Shown: positions 1-5,829 of the stretch, piece after piece
Position numbering within the stretch: the first letter of the stretch is position 1
Layout: each line of letters begins with the position of its first letter
From: Candidatus Margulisiibacteriota bacterium
GTDB lineage: Bacteria; Margulisbacteria; WOR-1; XYC2-FULL-46-14; JAHJBW01
Direction of reading: 5' to 3'
DNA: 7,479 bases
Assembly (NCBI GenBank): GCA_018813405.1
Contig: JAHJBW010000210.1
Coordinates: 1-7,479 of the forward strand
The notes under the pieces: model-generated
Databases searched by the model: none
What the model was told of the DNA's origin: nothing
Seen by the model: only the letters and a program-made list of their open reading frames with translations
Made by a program: the position numbers and the translations under genes

Positions 1-1
1 C

Positions 2-2494
2 GTAAAGGCCAGCAACATTGATGTGGGGGCAAAGGTGGTTGAAGATAACAACATGGAATTTGTGGTGCGCGGCCTGGGGTTCATAAAAAATATTTCTGAT
101 ATCGAAAATATAGTCGTGGCAGAGCATGACGGCACGCCCATATACGTAAAAAATATCGCCGACGTCGTTACTGGACCGGATTTCCGCCGCTCCGCCCTGG
201 ACAAAGAGGGGAAAGAGGCGGTGGGGGGTGTTGTTATCATGCGTTATGGCGAAAATCCCCTCAAGGTAATCAAGGCGGTAAAAGAAAAAATAAAAAAGCT
301 GCAGCCAGGCCTGCCGAAAGGAATAAAGATCGTGCCCTTTTATGACCGGACCGGTTTGATCTTGAGGTCGATCGATACGCTTCGCGCCTCATTGTTTTTG
401 GAGATATTGATTACGGTTGTCGTGATCACTTTGTTCCTTCTGCATTTTTCCTCCACTTTTATCGTTTCGCTTGTCCTTCCGGTTGGGGTTTTGATGGCTT
501 TCATCGCCATGTATTTTCTCAAGATAGACTCAAATATCATGTCACTGGGCGGCATTGCCATTGCTATCGGCGCCATGGTCGACTACGGAATAATCGTCAC
601 GGAAAATATCTTCAGGCATCTGGCCGAGAGGGAAGATGGCTCAAACATTATTGAAACGGCCCTGACTGCCACCAAAGAAATCGCGGGCCCGCTTGTGGTG
701 GCGATGCTTACGACAATCATAGGCTTCCTGCCGATCTTCGCCCTCCAGGGCCAGGAGGGGAAACTCTTTATTCCGCTGGCCTATACCAAGACTTTTGCCA
801 TGGTCGCGGCCATTATATTAAGTCTGACGTTGATCCCCGTGCTTTGCACCTTGTTCTTGAAGGGAAAATTGCGGCTGCCGGAAGAGAACCTGGTATCATC
901 AAAGCTGCGTTCCTTCTATGAACCGGCTCTGCGCTGGGCGCTTTCGCGCAAAAAAGCTGTCCTGATCTCCGCGTGCTGCGTGTTGTTTGTTGGTCTTATT
1001 TGCGCGGCGTTTATCGGCCGTGAATTCATGCCGCCGCTCGATGAGGGCTCGATCCTTTTTATGCCGGTGACGCTCCCGTCCGCTTCCCTTACGCAGGTAA
1101 AAGAGATCATGCGGAGGCAGGATGAAATAATAAAGACCTTCCCGGAGGTCCTTAGCGTAGTCGGCAAGCTTGGCAGGGCGGACACCGCCACCGACCCGGC
1201 GCCGGTTTCCATGATAGAAACAGTAATTAACCTCAAGGATAAAAAAGAATGGCGGAAGGGGATGACCAAAGACAAGCTGGTGAGGGAAATGGACTCCGCC
1301 CTTCGCATTCCCGGGGTTTCCAATATCTGGACCCAGCCGATCGTCAACCGGATAGACATGCTTTCTACCGGCATCCGCACGCAGGTGGGAGTTAAAATCT
1401 TTGGGGAAGAGCTTGCCGTGCTTCAGGGGTTGGCGGAAGAAGTTGAAAGGGCGTTGAGGGATGTCCCTGGGGCGGTAGACCTTTATTCTGAAAAAATCGT
1501 GGGCAAACCCTACATTGAGTTTGAGATTGACCGCGAAGCCGCGGCGCGCTACGGGGTACGGGTGGGAGATATTCAAGAGGTCATAATGGCCGCCATCGGA
1601 GGAAAGAATATCGATTTTACGGTTGAGAAAAGGGAGCGTTATCCCGTAAGGCTCCGTTATATGCGCGAGTTGAGGGACGATGTGGAAGCCTTAAAAAGGG
1701 TTCTGGTCCCGATCCCCCGCGGGGCGCAGATACCGATCTCGCAGCTCGCGCGAATTAATAAAGTCATTGGGCCTTCCATGATAAACAGCGAGAACGGGAT
1801 GCTGCGGGCTTATGTCCTTTTGAACGTGCGCGGCAGGGATATCGTTGGTTTTGTTGATGAGGCCTCGAAAGTCGTGGCACAAAAGGTTAAACTGCCAAGG
1901 GGATATTATATTGACTGGTCAGGCCAGTACGAAAATGAGGTTCGGGCAAAGAAGCGCCTGCTGCTTATTGTCCCCATCGCTTTTTTCCTGATCTTCCTTA
2001 TCCTCTATAAGGCGTTTGATTCTTTTTCCGACCTTTTGATCATATTTCTGGGGATCCCCGCCGCTATTTCGGGCGGGATCATCATGCAAAAGCTTCTGGG
2101 TTTTAATTTTTCCGTGGTGGTCTGGGTGGGCTATATTGCCCTGGCAGGCATTGCGACAGATGCCGGGGTCATTATGATTACGGTCTTGAATGACTTGTTC
2201 AATAAAAAGGAGGTGAAGGATGTAAGGGTGCTTGAGGGTTTGGTTGTGGAAGGAGGTTTGATGAGGATAAGGCCTATTATGATGACGGTTGCCACAACAG
2301 CGCTGGCCCTCATCCCAATAATGTTCTCCGGGGGGGCCGGTTCTGAAGTCATGCGCCCCATGGCGGCGCCAATCATCGGAGGCCTGTTTACCGCGACTTT
2401 GTATAATCTGTTTGTGGCCCCGGTTTTTTACGCCTGGAAAAAAGGAAGGACCTTGTCCTCCGAAGCTCGGAGGGCGAAGGAGGACGTGAAATGA
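2..2494 (+). CDS. cusA: CusA-like heavy-metal RND efflux pump, inner-membrane subunit (5' truncated)
   Basis: The frame is open from base 2, so the true start lies outside the window. About 830 residues remain of the roughly 1,040 usual for the family, beginning inside the first periplasmic porter domain. The family exports Cu(I)/Ag(I) or divalent metals by proton antiport as a trimer docked to a periplasmic adaptor and an outer-membrane channel. Seen here: two hydrophobic blocks (about nt 380-870 and 1950-2440) around a large periplasmic domain, the TM4 motif GAMVDYGIIVTEN (about nt 571-609), RIDMLSTGI (about nt 1351-1377) and GPSM (about nt 1769-1780). RIDML-TGI favours the CusA branch over CzcA. 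The charged residues known from CusA are only partly kept: the TM4 Asp is present, the TM10 Glu is Asp (nt 2159-2161), and the Lys after RP is Ile (nt 2276-2278). The stop overlaps the next start (ATGA), suggesting translational coupling. The family is certain; the metal is not. Confidence 0.95.
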   Translation, partial: VKASNIDVGAKVVEDNNMEFVVRGLGFIKNISDIENIVVAEHDGTPIYVKNIADVVTGPDFRRSALDKEGKEAVGGVVIMRYGENPLKVIKAVKEKIKKLQPGLPKGIKIVPFYDRTGLILRSIDTLRASLFLEILITVVVITLFLLHFSSTFIVSLVLPVGVLMAFIAMYFLKIDSNIMSLGGIAIAIGAMVDYGIIVTENIFRHLAEREDGSNIIETALTATKEIAGPLVVAMLTTIIGFLPIFALQGQEGKLFIPLAYTKTFAMVAAIILSLTLIPVLCTLFLKGKLRLPEENLVSSKLRSFYEPALRWALSRKKAVLISACCVLFVGLICAAFIGREFMPPLDEGSILFMPVTLPSASLTQVKEIMRRQDEIIKTFPEVLSVVGKLGRADTATDPAPVSMIETVINLKDKKEWRKGMTKDKLVREMDSALRIPGVSNIWTQPIVNRIDMLSTGIRTQVGVKIFGEELAVLQGLAEEVERALRDVPGAVDLYSEKIVGKPYIEFEIDREAAARYGVRVGDIQEVIMAAIGGKNIDFTVEKRERYPVRLRYMRELRDDVEALKRVLVPIPRGAQIPISQLARINKVIGPSMINSENGMLRAYVLLNVRGRDIVGFVDEASKVVAQKVKLPRGYYIDWSGQYENEVRAKKRLLLIVPIAFFLIFLILYKAFDSFSDLLIIFLGIPAAISGGIIMQKLLGFNFSVVVWVGYIALAGIATDAGVIMITVLNDLFNKKEVKDVRVLEGLVVEGGLMRIRPIMMTVATTALALIPIMFSGGAGSEVMRPMAAPIIGGLFTATLYNLFVAPVFYAWKKGRTLSSEARRAKEDVK

Positions 2495-2832
2495 AATTAA
2501 TAAAAGCTTATGTTCGGCCCAAAATAGCGGATCAGGTTATACATGCCCTGGAAAAAGCCAAGCCGTTTTCAATTGAAGCGGCAGACGTGAAAGTGATTGG
2601 CGATGGGGTGTTTGAACTTGAAAAAAACCCGGATGGGCAAGTATCCATAGAATACGGGGCGGTTTTTTTTCCCATGACAAAACTTGAGATTATCTGCCAT
2701 GATGAGGAGGTGAAAAGGATATTGAAGGTATTGGAAGAGAAGGGCCGCACCGGAAGGGAGAGGGACGGCTTTATTTCTGTGAGCCGGTTAGCTAAGGTTA
2801 TCAAGCTTCACACAAAAAAGGAGGAAAAATAG
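2491..2832 (+). CDS. PII-like signalling protein linked to the metal pump (PII-NG type)
   Basis: A 113-residue protein with the length and layout of PII (GlnB/GlnK): an N-terminal strand MKLIKAYVRP, a T-loop region at about 36-62, and a C-terminal B-loop-like stretch TGRERDGFISV (87-97) followed by VIKLHT. PII proteins are trimers that bind ATP/ADP and 2-oxoglutarate and regulate partner proteins. This one departs from the classical pattern. The YRGAEY uridylylation site is absent, the B-loop Lys is Phe94, and the two basic residues of VIRIRT are Lys105 and His107. A divergent PII group found beside heavy-metal RND pumps is known (called PII-NG), and this gene fits by sequence and position. 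A strong AAGGAGGA site (2477-2484) lies 6 bases before the ATG, which overlaps the pump's stop codon. Inference: it modulates the pump or senses the metal or nucleotide state. There is no sign of a role in nitrogen control. Confidence 0.85.
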   Translation: MKLIKAYVRPKIADQVIHALEKAKPFSIEAADVKVIGDGVFELEKNPDGQVSIEYGAVFFPMTKLEIICHDEEVKRILKVLEEKGRTGRERDGFISVSRLAKVIKLHTKKEEK

Positions 2833-2833
2833 A

Positions 2834-3133
2834 ATGAGAAACGTAATAATTGGGACAATAATTGCGCTTGTAATCGCGGGAGGTCTCTGGTACTTTGTTG
2901 GGCAGAGGATAGAACAGCCAGCGCGGGGCCCGGAAATGGATATGGGAGGCAAGCCTCGGATGGATAACTCTTCCGTGTCTTCGGAAGAAATTGTGAATTG
3001 CCCTGTGATGGGAACCCGGATAAATCCTTCCAGGGCGTATGGCAAGGCTGAATACAAAGGAAAAACTTATTATTTTTGCTGCGCCATGTGCCCGGGTGAG
3101 TTTAAAAAAAACCCGGATAAATATGTAAAATGA
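2834..3133 (+). CDS. Membrane-anchored YHS-domain metal-binding protein
   Basis: A 99-residue protein. Residues 4-22 form one hydrophobic segment (signal anchor or uncleaved signal peptide; no lipobox cysteine). A Pro/Met/Gly-rich linker follows (28-50, with EMDMGG), then a YHS/TRASH-like domain at 53-98. The domain carries Cys56 in NCPVMG, Cys82-Cys83 and Cys86 in FCCAMC, and the family's usual ending FKKNPDKYV. Such domains bind soft metals through the cysteines and occur with copper-handling proteins. The positive N-terminus and single helix place the domain outside the cytoplasmic membrane by the usual topology rule, where it could hand metal to the pump's periplasmic side (inference). 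It starts one base after the PII stop, and GGAGG just before that stop serves as its ribosome site. It is probably in the same operon as the pump. Confidence 0.88.
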   Translation: MRNVIIGTIIALVIAGGLWYFVGQRIEQPARGPEMDMGGKPRMDNSSVSSEEIVNCPVMGTRINPSRAYGKAEYKGKTYYFCCAMCPGEFKKNPDKYVK

Positions 3134-3140
3134 TGTTGTG

Positions 3141-3151
3141 TAAGGAGGTGA
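3141..3151 (+). promoter_or_regulatory. Near-perfect Shine-Dalgarno site for the small YHS gene
   Basis: TAAGGAGGTGA is an uninterrupted match to the 16S rRNA anti-Shine-Dalgarno tail. Its GGAGG core is 7 bases before the ATG at 3156. It strongly supports translation of the short open frame that follows, which is easily missed because it has only 51 codons. Confidence 0.85.
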
Positions 3152-3155
3152 AATC

Positions 3156-3311
3156 ATGGCGAAAGATCTAGTTTGCGGCATGGAGGTGCAAGAAAACAAG
3201 AATGCCGTTGAATATGAGGGGAAGAAATATTCTTTCTGTTCTCCAAAATGCAAGGAGGACTTTAAGAAGGACCCGGAAAAGTATATTAAAACCCAAAAAC
3301 CAGCGAAATAG
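3156..3311 (+). CDS. Small free-standing YHS-domain protein (51 aa)
   Basis: This short gene translates to 51 residues starting MAKDLVCGMEV and ending in TAG. Nearly the whole protein is one YHS domain: Cys7 in VCGM, the EYEGKKYSFCS strand with Cys28, Cys32 in PKC, and the closing motif FKKDPEKYI (36-44). The same module occurs alone or at the N-terminus of copper-transporting P-type ATPases. It has no signal peptide or membrane segment, so it should be cytoplasmic, unlike its membrane-anchored neighbour 22 bases upstream. A perfect ribosome site supports the start. Inferred role: a cytoplasmic soft-metal (probably copper) carrier or buffer working with the pump. The family is well supported; the metal is inferred from context. 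Confidence 0.9.
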   Translation: MAKDLVCGMEVQENKNAVEYEGKKYSFCSPKCKEDFKKDPEKYIKTQKPAK

Positions 3312-3313
3312 TA

Positions 3314-3343
3314 TTGGAAACCTGTTCTAGACGGGTATATAAT
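3314..3343 (+). promoter_or_regulatory. Sigma70-like promoter with spacer dyad
   Basis: TTGGAA (3314-3319, 4 of 6 to consensus) is followed after 18 bases by a perfect TATAAT (3338-3343). The predicted transcript start is near 3350, a few bases before the ribosome site of the next gene. The spacer carries an imperfect dyad, ACC-N11-GGT (3320-3336), centred between the two elements. This geometry resembles operators of MerR-family metal regulators. No such regulator is in the window. Confidence 0.6.
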
Positions 3344-3361
3344 AGCTGCAAAGATGATGAG

Positions 3362-3370
3362 AAGGAGGGA
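3362..3370 (+). promoter_or_regulatory. Ribosome-binding site fixing the start of the Met-rich protein
   Basis: AAGGAGGGA lies 6 bases before the ATG at 3377. It selects that start over an in-frame TTG at 3314, which would lie inside the promoter and has no ribosome site of its own. Confidence 0.8.
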
Positions 3371-3376
3371 ATTATT

Positions 3377-3736
3377 ATGATGGGAATGATGGCCGGAATG
3401 TTTTGGGGGTCGATTTTGTTGGTTATTTTGCTCGTTGGATTTGCTTATGTTTTATGGGTACTCGCGGTCAAAGAAAGCGCTTGGCTTAAAACCGCTGGGC
3501 AGATTATTGCCATAGTTATGCTGATCTTTGCCGTATTAATATTGTTGTACGGGACAATATACGGAGGAATGATGGGGATGGGATTCTACGGGGGATATGG
3601 TCATAATTATATGATGGGAAATGGGATGATGAGAGGGGTGCCTGACCAAGAAATGGATGAGTTCATGGATAAGATGATGGGAGACCCAAAATTCCGCAGT
3701 AAAGTTGAAAAGTATATAGAGAAAAAAACAAAGTAA
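3377..3736 (+). CDS. Methionine-rich two-helix membrane protein, function unknown
   Basis: A 119-residue protein of no family I can name. The N-terminus is MMGMMAGM. Two hydrophobic helices follow (about 8-31 and 41-62), then a Gly/Met/Tyr-rich stretch (63-87) with clusters GGMMGMGF, a histidine in GYGHNYMM, and GNGMMRG. The end is charged and probably helical (88-119, with DEFMDKMMGDPKF). Seventeen of 119 residues are Met. Dense Met/His clusters are a usual way to bind Cu(I)/Ag(I) outside the cytoplasm, so with the CusA pump and YHS genes upstream a copper-binding or sensing role is plausible (inference). It has its own promoter and ribosome site and probably forms a transcription unit with the RseC-like gene that follows. 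Confidence 0.75.
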   Translation: MMGMMAGMFWGSILLVILLVGFAYVLWVLAVKESAWLKTAGQIIAIVMLIFAVLILLYGTIYGGMMGMGFYGGYGHNYMMGNGMMRGVPDQEMDEFMDKMMGDPKFRSKVEKYIEKKTK

Positions 3737-3767
3737 ACATTCTTTCTTTGGATCATTTTCGAAAGGT

Positions 3768-3774
3768 GAAGGGA
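3768..3774 (+). promoter_or_regulatory. Ribosome-binding site supporting a TTG start for the RseC-like gene
   Basis: GAAGGGA lies 6 bases before TTG 3781. The alternative in-frame starts TTG 3748 and GTG 3766 have no comparable site upstream. Confidence 0.5.
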
Positions 3775-3780
3775 TATCAA

Positions 3781-4173
3781 TTGCTTGAACAGGGAAAGGT
3801 TGTTAGTTTAGGAAAAACGACCGCTATGGTTGAATTTCCTTCTTCATCGAATTGTGCCAGGTGCGGAGCCTGCTCGGCCGCTGCCTCCGGGAAAATGGCC
3901 CTGGAGGCTGACAATGGGGTGGGTGCACAGGTTGGGGACAGCGTTCTGGTGGGGATTTCCGGACCGTCAAAGGTGGTTTTTCCTTTTGTTGTATTCGGTC
4001 TGCCGATCGTTTTTCTGTTCATCGGGTATTTTATCGGCAATTTGATCTCGGAGCAGTTGGCGATCATCCTGGGAGTTGCGGCACTGGTGTTGGGCTTTTT
4101 CGCCCTCAGGATGCTTGACCGAAAGCTGATAAAGAGCAAGAGGTTTAAAAATCGCATCACAAAGAAGATCTAA
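3781..4173 (+). CDS. RseC/MucC-family membrane protein (SoxR-reducing-system type)
   Basis: With the TTG start at 3781 this is a 130-residue protein beginning MLEQGKVVSL, which matches how RseC-family proteins usually begin. The open frame extends to TTG 3748 (11 more residues), but that start has no ribosome site. An N-terminal cytoplasmic domain carries the family's cysteine cluster as CARCGAC (Cys25, Cys28, Cys31). Two transmembrane helices follow (about 65-89 and 93-112), then a short basic tail rich in Lys/Arg. RseC proteins are linked to reduction of the SoxR [2Fe-2S] cluster with the Rnf-type complex and, in some bacteria, to sigma-E control. No rnf, soxR or rpoE gene is in this window. 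Here the gene lies between the Met-rich membrane protein (44 bases upstream) and the Fe-S scaffold gene. A redox or Fe-S role is inferred from family and position. Confidence 0.82.
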   Translation: MLEQGKVVSLGKTTAMVEFPSSSNCARCGACSAAASGKMALEADNGVGAQVGDSVLVGISGPSKVVFPFVVFGLPIVFLFIGYFIGNLISEQLAIILGVAALVLGFFALRMLDRKLIKSKRFKNRITKKI

Positions 4174-4179
4174 GCGGTC

Positions 4180-4208
4180 TTGCCTATCTTGATTATGGAG
4201 TTTATAAT
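4180..4208 (+). promoter_or_regulatory. Possible sigma70 promoter of the nifU operon
   Basis: TTGCCT (4180-4185, 4 of 6) and a perfect TATAAT (4203-4208) are separated by 17 bases. The start of transcription would fall near 4215, about 2 bases before the nifU ATG, giving an essentially leaderless message. This fits the absence of a properly spaced ribosome site there (the only GGAG, 4197-4200, is 16 bases away). It is a small AT-rich gap, so a chance match is possible. Confidence 0.45.
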
Positions 4209-4216
4209 AAGCATAT

Positions 4217-4660
4217 ATGAGCCCTAATTATTCTGAAAAAGTAATGGAACACTTCAAAAACCCCCGTAATGTTGGTGAGATCGATAACCCTGATGGAGTG
4301 GGGAAGGTGGGAAATCCGCAATGCGGCGATATAATGGAAATGCAGATCAAGGTAAAGGACAATGTTATTGCTGATGTTAAATTCCGCACCTTTGGCTGTG
4401 CCGCGGCCATTGCTACCAGCTCGATCGCTACTGAAATGATCAAGGGCAAGACTATCGAAGAAGCCCTAAAGCTTACTAATAAGGCGGTGGTGGAGGCGCT
4501 GGAAGGGTTGCCGCCCGTCAAAATACATTGTTCTGTCCTGGCCGAGGACGCCATCAAGGCGGCCATTGACGACTATCTCAGAAAGTCCACCGGCACGGGC
4601 CTGCAGGGTTGGACGCCCCGCAGTGACGTGGAAGAAGAGGAGCATGGGCACCAACACTGA
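4217..4660 (+). CDS. nifU: NifU/IscU-type iron-sulfur cluster scaffold
   Basis: A 147-residue single-domain IscU-like scaffold on which [2Fe-2S]/[4Fe-4S] clusters are built before transfer to target proteins. It opens with the family signature YSEKVMEHFKNPRNVGEI. All three cluster ligands are present: Cys36 in GNPQCGD (with Asp38), Cys61 in TFGCAAA, and Cys105 in LPPVKIHCSVLAEDA (with His104). The usual GCGSAIASSS segment is GCAAAIATSS here. A C-terminal extension beyond the core (about 124-147) ends in an acidic and His-rich tail, EEEEHGHQH, which could bind metal. The ATG has no good ribosome site, though the start is fixed by the family N-terminus. The last 17 bases overlap the next gene, which indicates coupled expression with the NifS homologue. 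By its ligands the scaffold looks fully functional. Confidence 0.95.
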   Translation: MSPNYSEKVMEHFKNPRNVGEIDNPDGVGKVGNPQCGDIMEMQIKVKDNVIADVKFRTFGCAAAIATSSIATEMIKGKTIEEALKLTNKAVVEALEGLPPVKIHCSVLAEDAIKAAIDDYLRKSTGTGLQGWTPRSDVEEEEHGHQH

Positions 4661-5828
4661 CAAACCCAAAAAAGTCTATTTAGACAACATGGCCAACACC
4701 CCTCCTGACCCCCGCGTTATCGATGAAATGATCCCTCACCTGAAGAACGATTTTGGTAATCCCTTGAACATACACTCATTTGGTCAGCAGACACAGCAAG
4801 CCATTGAAGATTCTCGCCAGAAGGTAGCCGAAATGGTGAACGCTCAACCAAAAGAGATCATCTTTACTTCTTGCGGGACTGAATCCAATAACTTTGCCGT
4901 AAAGGGTCTGGCGCGAGCCAACCAAAAGAGGGGCAATCATCTCATTTCTTCGTCCATTGAGCATTTTTCCATTCTATACCCATTGAAAGAGCTGGAAAAG
5001 GAAGGTTTTGATGTGACCTATCTTCCTGTCGACAAAAATGGCATCATTGACCCCTCAAGCCTAAAGAACGCCATTACTGATAAGACGATACTGGTGACCT
5101 TAACACATGCCAGTAACGAGATCGGCACGCTTGAACCGATCAACGAGATAGGTATGATAACCCGGGAAAAAGGAATACTCTTTCATGTCGATGGGATGCA
5201 AACCGCGGGAACAATACCGGTCGATGTAAAAGCGCTCAATATTGACGCGCTTTCTCTTGCCGCCAATCTCTTTTACGGCCCGACGGGAGCAGCTGCCCTT
5301 TACCTGAAACAGGGAACGCGCATTCTTCCTTTTTTGCTGGGCGGAACCCAGGAAGAAGGAAAGCGCGCCGGCACCAATAATATTTCCGGGATAGTTGGCA
5401 TGGGAAAAGCTGCCGAGCTGGCCAGGCTTGAAATGGGAGAGAGGAACAAAAAGCTTGTTGCTATGCGAGACAGGCTTATCAAAGAATTGCCAAGGGTCAT
5501 AGATGACTTTTTCATAACCGGACACCCTTCAAACAGGCTTCCCGGACACGTGAGCGGATGTGTGAAGTTTGTTGAGGGTGAATCAATGTCTATGTTCTTG
5601 GATATGGAGGGGGTTGCTGTTTCGACCGGATCTGCCTGCGTTTCAAAGGCGCTCAAGGCCTCGCATGTGCTTTTGGCCATTGGAGTGAGCCCCGAGGTCG
5701 TGCATGGGTCGCTGGTATTCTCGTTCGGCAAAGACAACGAGGAAGCAGACGTGGATTATGTCCTGGAGAAACTGCCGCCGATAGTGGAGCGCCTGCGCAA
5801 GCTGTCGCCGTTGAAAAAGGATAAATAA
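4644..5828 (+). CDS. nifS: NifS/IscS-family protein lacking the PLP-binding lysine
   Basis: A 394-residue protein with full family length and unbroken frame, beginning at ATG 4644 and overlapping nifU by 17 bases. An upstream in-frame TTG would only add the antiphase nifU end. Cysteine desulfurases use PLP to strip sulfur from cysteine onto a mobile Cys. Kept: GNPLNIHSFG, TSCGTES, His107 in EH, the Asn of NEIG, Asp183 and Gln186 in HVDGMQ, KRAGT, and the sulfur-carrying loop Cys332 in STGSACVSKAL. Lost: the motif SxHKxYGPKG reads AANLFYGPTG, so the PLP lysine is Leu209 (codon CTC 5268-5270), its histidine neighbour is Asn208, and a phosphate-binding Ser is Ala206. The substrate arginine of RFSLG is Val358, and AATT near the N-terminus reads MANT. 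It should be unable to form the internal aldimine. An Archaeoglobus fulgidus IscS also lacking this lysine is known and binds IscU. Inferred role: scaffold partner or persulfide carrier for NifU, not a normal desulfurase. Confidence 0.93.
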   Translation: MGTNTDKPKKVYLDNMANTPPDPRVIDEMIPHLKNDFGNPLNIHSFGQQTQQAIEDSRQKVAEMVNAQPKEIIFTSCGTESNNFAVKGLARANQKRGNHLISSSIEHFSILYPLKELEKEGFDVTYLPVDKNGIIDPSSLKNAITDKTILVTLTHASNEIGTLEPINEIGMITREKGILFHVDGMQTAGTIPVDVKALNIDALSLAANLFYGPTGAAALYLKQGTRILPFLLGGTQEEGKRAGTNNISGIVGMGKAAELARLEMGERNKKLVAMRDRLIKELPRVIDDFFITGHPSNRLPGHVSGCVKFVEGESMSMFLDMEGVAVSTGSACVSKALKASHVLLAIGVSPEVVHGSLVFSFGKDNEEADVDYVLEKLPPIVERLRKLSPLKKDK

Positions 5829-5829
5829 C

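Noticed and set aside
899..1576. 225-codon open frame on the minus strand
   Set aside because: It lies wholly antisense to the conserved pump gene, its translation resembles no family, and it has no ribosome site.
2660..2670. Run of eight T in the PII gene as a terminator or slippage site
   Set aside because: There is no preceding hairpin, the frame stays open, and the encoded Val-Phe-Phe fits the fold's strand.
2801..3253. 150-codon minus-strand frame across the YHS genes
   Set aside because: It is antisense to two genes with clear YHS motifs and strong ribosome sites; no recognisable protein features.
3321..3335. CCTGTT/GACGGG hairpin after the small YHS gene as a transcription terminator
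   Set aside because: The stem is short with two G-T pairs and no following T tract; it is better explained as part of the promoter spacer dyad.
3314..3376. Upstream TTG start adding 21 residues to the Met-rich protein
   Set aside because: The extension overlaps the promoter and has no ribosome site, while ATG 3377 has an excellent one.
4566..4643. Upstream TTG start for the NifS homologue
   Set aside because: The extra 26 residues are the shifted reading of the nifU end; family alignment begins shortly after ATG 4644.
5259..5288. Loss of the PLP lysine as a frameshift or sequencing error
   Set aside because: The frame is continuous, flanking family residues (DALSL before, FYGP and LYL after) align without gaps, and several independent substitutions point the same way.
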